A DNA stretch of 23,270 bases from Paramacrobiotus richtersi. Its lineage: Eukaryota; Tardigrada; Eutardigrada; Parachela; Macrobiotidae. The stretch spans positions 1 to 23,270 of the forward strand of contig JAQGAU010000845.1 of assembly GCA_034698045.1 (NCBI GenBank), given 5' to 3'. The translations under genes and the position numbers were made by a program. Shown piece after piece: positions 19,281-23,270 of this stretch; the first letter of the stretch is position 1, and every line of letters begins with the position of its first letter. The notes under the pieces are model-generated. The model made no database searches, was not told the DNA's origin, and worked only from the letters and a program-made list of their open reading frames with translations.

Positions 19281-22200
19281 CTAACTATCCGCGAATTTCT
19301 CCGGATGTCGCGTGTCCCGATGCTTTATCAAACTGATTTCCTTCATATAACCCAACTGGCACTCATCACACCGATGGGGAAAATCCTCCAACGCAATCCG
19401 ATTTCGGGGTTTCACATAGCCCCGCTTACTGTACACGTAGATCCCCTGTTTCTTTTTCTCTTCCCGGTCCTTCTCATACCGTTCCTTCAAGTCCCCAATA
19501 TGCACCCAGCGAATATGCTTCGACATGGATGACCGGGAGGCAAGCAGCTTACCACACTGATCACACGGTAAACGTTGACCTTTTGCCGCTCCTTTGAATT
19601 TGGCCCTCACAGCGGCTTCCATTTCTTTATGTCTGCCGCGTTGTTGAGATTTTCCTTGAACACAGCATTTCATATGAGCAGACATCTTTTGGTCACCACC
19701 AGGAATGGGTTTCCGGCAGACTGTACAGTACTGGGCTCGGGTTATATCGTGGTAGGAACGGTAATGAGTGGAAAGTTTCGGATAAACTGAAACAACAATT
19801 CACACTTTTTTCAAGTTGCACACAAAGAAACATGTACTGTACATGCAAAACATGATACAAAGTTACCTAACAAGTTAAAAACCTTCTACGAGGTACTTAA
19901 TTATATTAGCCTCTACCATAAACGTTCAGTAATTCTTCGCTCGCTGTTCGTAAAACTCTTCTGAAACGCAAACAGAACTAAACACACCCGTATACGCATA
20001 GCATCATGTGGTATTCTGATAATATACAAACACTTTATCTCCGCAACGTTAATCATTCCTTTACAGCTTCTAACGGTGAGAGGTCACTTCCGTTATTTCG
20101 CTTACCAGCATATTTGTTATCACACAAAGGACACGGAAACACACCGTCAACCTTGTGTTCCAGAACATGATCGCCGAATTCCCTGGTTGTGTAGTACCGC
20201 TTTGCGCAATACAAACACTGAAATCCATTATGCACGGTTCTCTTGTGAAACTCCAACATCCGCTTCCACTTGAACTTCTCCCCACACTCTTCACACTGCT
20301 CCGTCCAGTCGGCCTCAATGCGTCGCATCTCATCGGGATGAAAATTCTGAAAATGACCTCGTAAGTTTCCGAGATATTTTCCACAGATCAGACATGGTTT
20401 CTTGTCTTTATGTCGCAGTGCGTGATCCGCCATGTGAGCCGTCAAGGCGGAAAAAGTCGGTGCATGAAAATCGCAGGCAGGACAGTCCCGTTGCGGATGG
20501 TCATTGGAAGTGTCGGGAGGGGAATGCTGGAACTGGTGGAGATCAAAAACGGCTTTACTGATATAGTGGCGACGACATGCTGCGCAGTAATAGTTAAAGA
20601 TTCCTGTGGTTTTCATGTGCTCGACGGCAGCTGCAACAACTGCATGGTCCACTGTTAATACTGAACCGTCTTTGTGCTAGAATCAACAAAAAATTCGTTT
20701 GTGTGAGTTCTGTACATTAACAACCGTATGTGACACTTGGCGTTCTCGCACTAATGCCCGCTTCTCCGCACCAAATTACATCAACGCAGTTTCGCAAAAA
20801 AGTGGCAATATATCCCTGATTCTTCTGAACGCGAAACCATTAAATACTTTTGTAGTAATAGAAATCTGATAATCAGCAGATATTAAAAGTTCGTTACTGA
20901 ATTCCCAGGTAAACAAACAGTCAAATGTTCTTTATTCTAAACGACTCTTTAAAACCTACGTAAGCCTAATCAGTGCTTCCAGAAGCCTCTTACCATCGCG
21001 TTCACATGGAGTTTCATGGACACCTCCGAGGAAAATTTCCTCTCACAGTACATGCATTCCACCGTCCACTGGGCGGCACACTCCGGATGAGCCCGGCGCA
21101 TGTGCTTAGTCAGACCCCATTTAGGAGGATCGGCCACAAACCCGCATAAATGGCATATCTTCTTCAGGATCTTTTTTTCGTCTTGCGTAGAACAACACAA
21201 TTCATCCTGCTGAACATTTGACATGATTCCAACATCTTCAGGTGTAAAAACATCTAACGAATCAACGAAGACATTGTGTCCAGTTTCCTCAGACGGTACT
21301 TGTACACTGTTTGATGCAGGCAGTTCTTCTGATGTTCCAGACAATGGCTCGACCGGAAGAGAATTGGCAGTTAGATTCTGCAGATGTTTAATCTTCTTTG
21401 CTGAGCGTCTTAGCCTTTTAGGCGGTTTCAGTGGAGGCCCTTCGATATTTTCATTAAATGGGATTCCGTCGTTTGGTAAACCGACTTCACCACTCGATAT
21501 AATTTGATCTGAGGATAAAAGCAGAAATAATATACTAGGAGAATTCGAAACCAGATATACAAAATCGCAACGAAAATAACCGATATCGATTAAATTTCGT
21601 AAAAAAACCCAGTACACATGTAAGTTGCGTAGTAGATCGCGTAATTGTTGTAAAAAACTCCAAAATCAAAAAGCGAAAAGTCCTGTAAAACACCGCGTAA
21701 AGAAACGTTGTTTATTTCTGTTGTGAGTAATCTGCAGGAGACTTTTTCTAATGAGAAAACGAAGTTCTTTTAATTATGAAACTGTAGTACACTGTACCCA
21801 AATTTTCCATGTCAGTGCATTCTTCAACCCGCCTCTTCTTCCGTCGGGTATATTTCCGCACTGTGGAGTCCTCTTCAGGTTCATTATCGGCGTTATTTCT
21901 GGCTCGCTGATCTACAACACGTTTGCGCGCCTTGCACGCCGGACACAGTGCCGCCCCGCCTTTATACACCAATGCGCATCCCCCATCGAAATTACTCTCC
22001 AGACCGGGACAGATGGTCGCATAACTCAACGACAATAAAAGCTCCTTCAGGCACCAGAAATTCTCCAACGGGATTCGGCCAAATTCGTTACCACTGTACA
22101 GCAGATTATGAATCCTATAAAACACAATTCAAAGTGAAATAAATGTTTCTCTATGCTTTGATCGCTTTATTTACTATTTTCATTCATATAAGAATGGAGA

Positions 22201-23270
22201 ATTTGTCTAGAGACGTTCTAATACTTGAAACGAAGGCATTGCTGTAAACGAGAATTGGCACCAGACAAATGTTTATACCAAATTTCAAAAAAATTTCAAA
22301 CATTTTTCTAGTACCATTTTTCGAAATCATATACCCTTTTTTTATGCATCATGTTTTTTAAATTTCTTCTACCTTTTGCGGACATTTTCAAAACGCTCAA
22401 ACTAAACAAATCTTAAACAACCGACTTGAAAACGTATACAGTGAATACAGAAAAAAGACGACAAACCTGATTGTTGGTACAAGATCAGCCGCAACAATGA
22501 CGGCATGTGTGATTTCATATGACGCCTTATCAATACGGAAGAACATGACGAAATCATCATCATCCATGAAGACATTCCACTCGGAAGGGAGAGTGACAAG
22601 AGACAGACCCGCTCGCAATATAGAATAAGTAAACCGAATCTCCGTCGCGGGAGGTTCGTGTTCTTCCACGAACATGTCATCGTCTTCGGAATCGGAGTCA
22701 GAAACTGAAGGTGAAGAAGAAAGGCACTCTCGGAGGAACTTCTCCCTGTCGAAATCACCGTCCTGACTGGGTGCTTCGGTATACTTGACTGTTGCTTGTA
22801 TTAACTTCTGCATTTCAGCAATGACACTGTAAAAAATTGTACAAATTTGAAATATTTGTAGATAGCTTCGACTAGATCACTTATCATCACTAGAATCAGA
22901 ACTTCTAAATAACCGTCATAATTAAATCTCAGAAATGAATGTCTCTAAAGAAGAATAATAAGACTAAATATTTTAAATTAATTAAACATCAATGCAATAA
23001 ATTATAAATAGGCAAAATGCGGGGAATATATCTTACTGAGGTGTCAGTGTTTGGTTTCCTGGGGTAATCCCTGTTGGCAGTGTTCGCTTCTCAGGGAGAA
23101 TCCGCTTAACCGTACGCACGGTTGGTATAACATTCGCTTCAAGTCTTCTTTGCGGATCATGGCTTTGTTTGGCCTGAAAGTCCGATCGTCCGACCGATCG
23201 TATGGTTGGAGTAGCATTTCTCTTGACGCGTCTGGTTTCACCGGGAGTATGGACTTCAAACGCATTCGGA
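19281..23270 (-). CDS. Gene 4: zinc-finger member of the array, 5' end outside window
   Basis: Exons: E1 (partial) from beyond 23270 to 23037, E2 22826-22467, E3 22114-21798, E4 21508-20994, E5 20676-20106, E6 19786-19281; at least 833 residues. The partial E1 ends like the THAP exons of genes 2 and 3 (NVIPTVRTVKRIL) and has a second, earlier copy of that motif (NATPTIRSV). A THAP is therefore expected just right of the window but is not seen. E2 has a Ser/Asp-rich acidic stretch (about 22680-22720) and the FMDDDDFVMFF core. E3 has ICPGL, GGC and CPAC. E4 has basic PPKRLRRSAKKIK and two fingers; E5-E6 complete 11 fingers and the stop follows HPEKFADS. E5 is a mosaic of gene 3-like and gene 1-like sequence. 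Introns of 210-352 bp show nothing recognisable. Likely a nuclear DNA-binding protein. Confidence 0.85.

Overview
This looks like nuclear DNA of a multicellular animal, most likely an invertebrate. The genes are split by GT-AG introns of 48 to 665 bp with TTTCAG-type acceptors. Two of them begin with a THAP domain, a zinc-binding DNA-binding domain known from animals, and the bodies carry long runs of C2H2 zinc fingers. I cannot name the species. No prokaryotic, CRISPR, rRNA or tRNA feature was seen.

All confident genes lie on the minus strand and are diverged copies of one gene in a head-to-tail array. From right to left (transcription order): gene 4 (about 19281 to beyond 23270, 5' end outside the window), gene 3 (14590-18464, complete), gene 2 (8983-12865, complete), gene 1 (2208-7181, unusual 5' end, frameshift in the last exon) and gene 0 (163-480, only its first two exons are inside the window). 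The left edge is an (TAAAATAT)n repeat.

The shared gene body is: a first region (THAP in genes 2 and 3), an acidic linker, a well-conserved block around FMDDDDFVMFFRID (here called E2), a 317-nt exon with a Cys-rich segment (E3), an exon with a basic NLS-like stretch and the first fingers (E4), and two finger exons (E5, E6). Complete copies encode 11 zinc fingers. I worked out splice junctions for every copy. Exon phases agree throughout, E3 is exactly 317 nt in all four copies, and two introns cut through zinc fingers whose ligands are only joined by splicing. Genes 0 and 1 appear to have no THAP. They start with short exons coding a C-x4-C-x(9-12)-C-x2-H motif, twice in gene 1, so the DNA-binding head seems to have been exchanged between copies.

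Spacers between genes are also duplicated. The 481-2207 and 7182-8982 spacers share blocks, including decayed copies of E2. The array shows internal coding duplications, an intron absent from one copy, a likely gene-conversion mosaic in gene 4, and intronic palindromes. The products are most likely nuclear DNA-binding proteins; targets and biological role cannot be read from the sequence.
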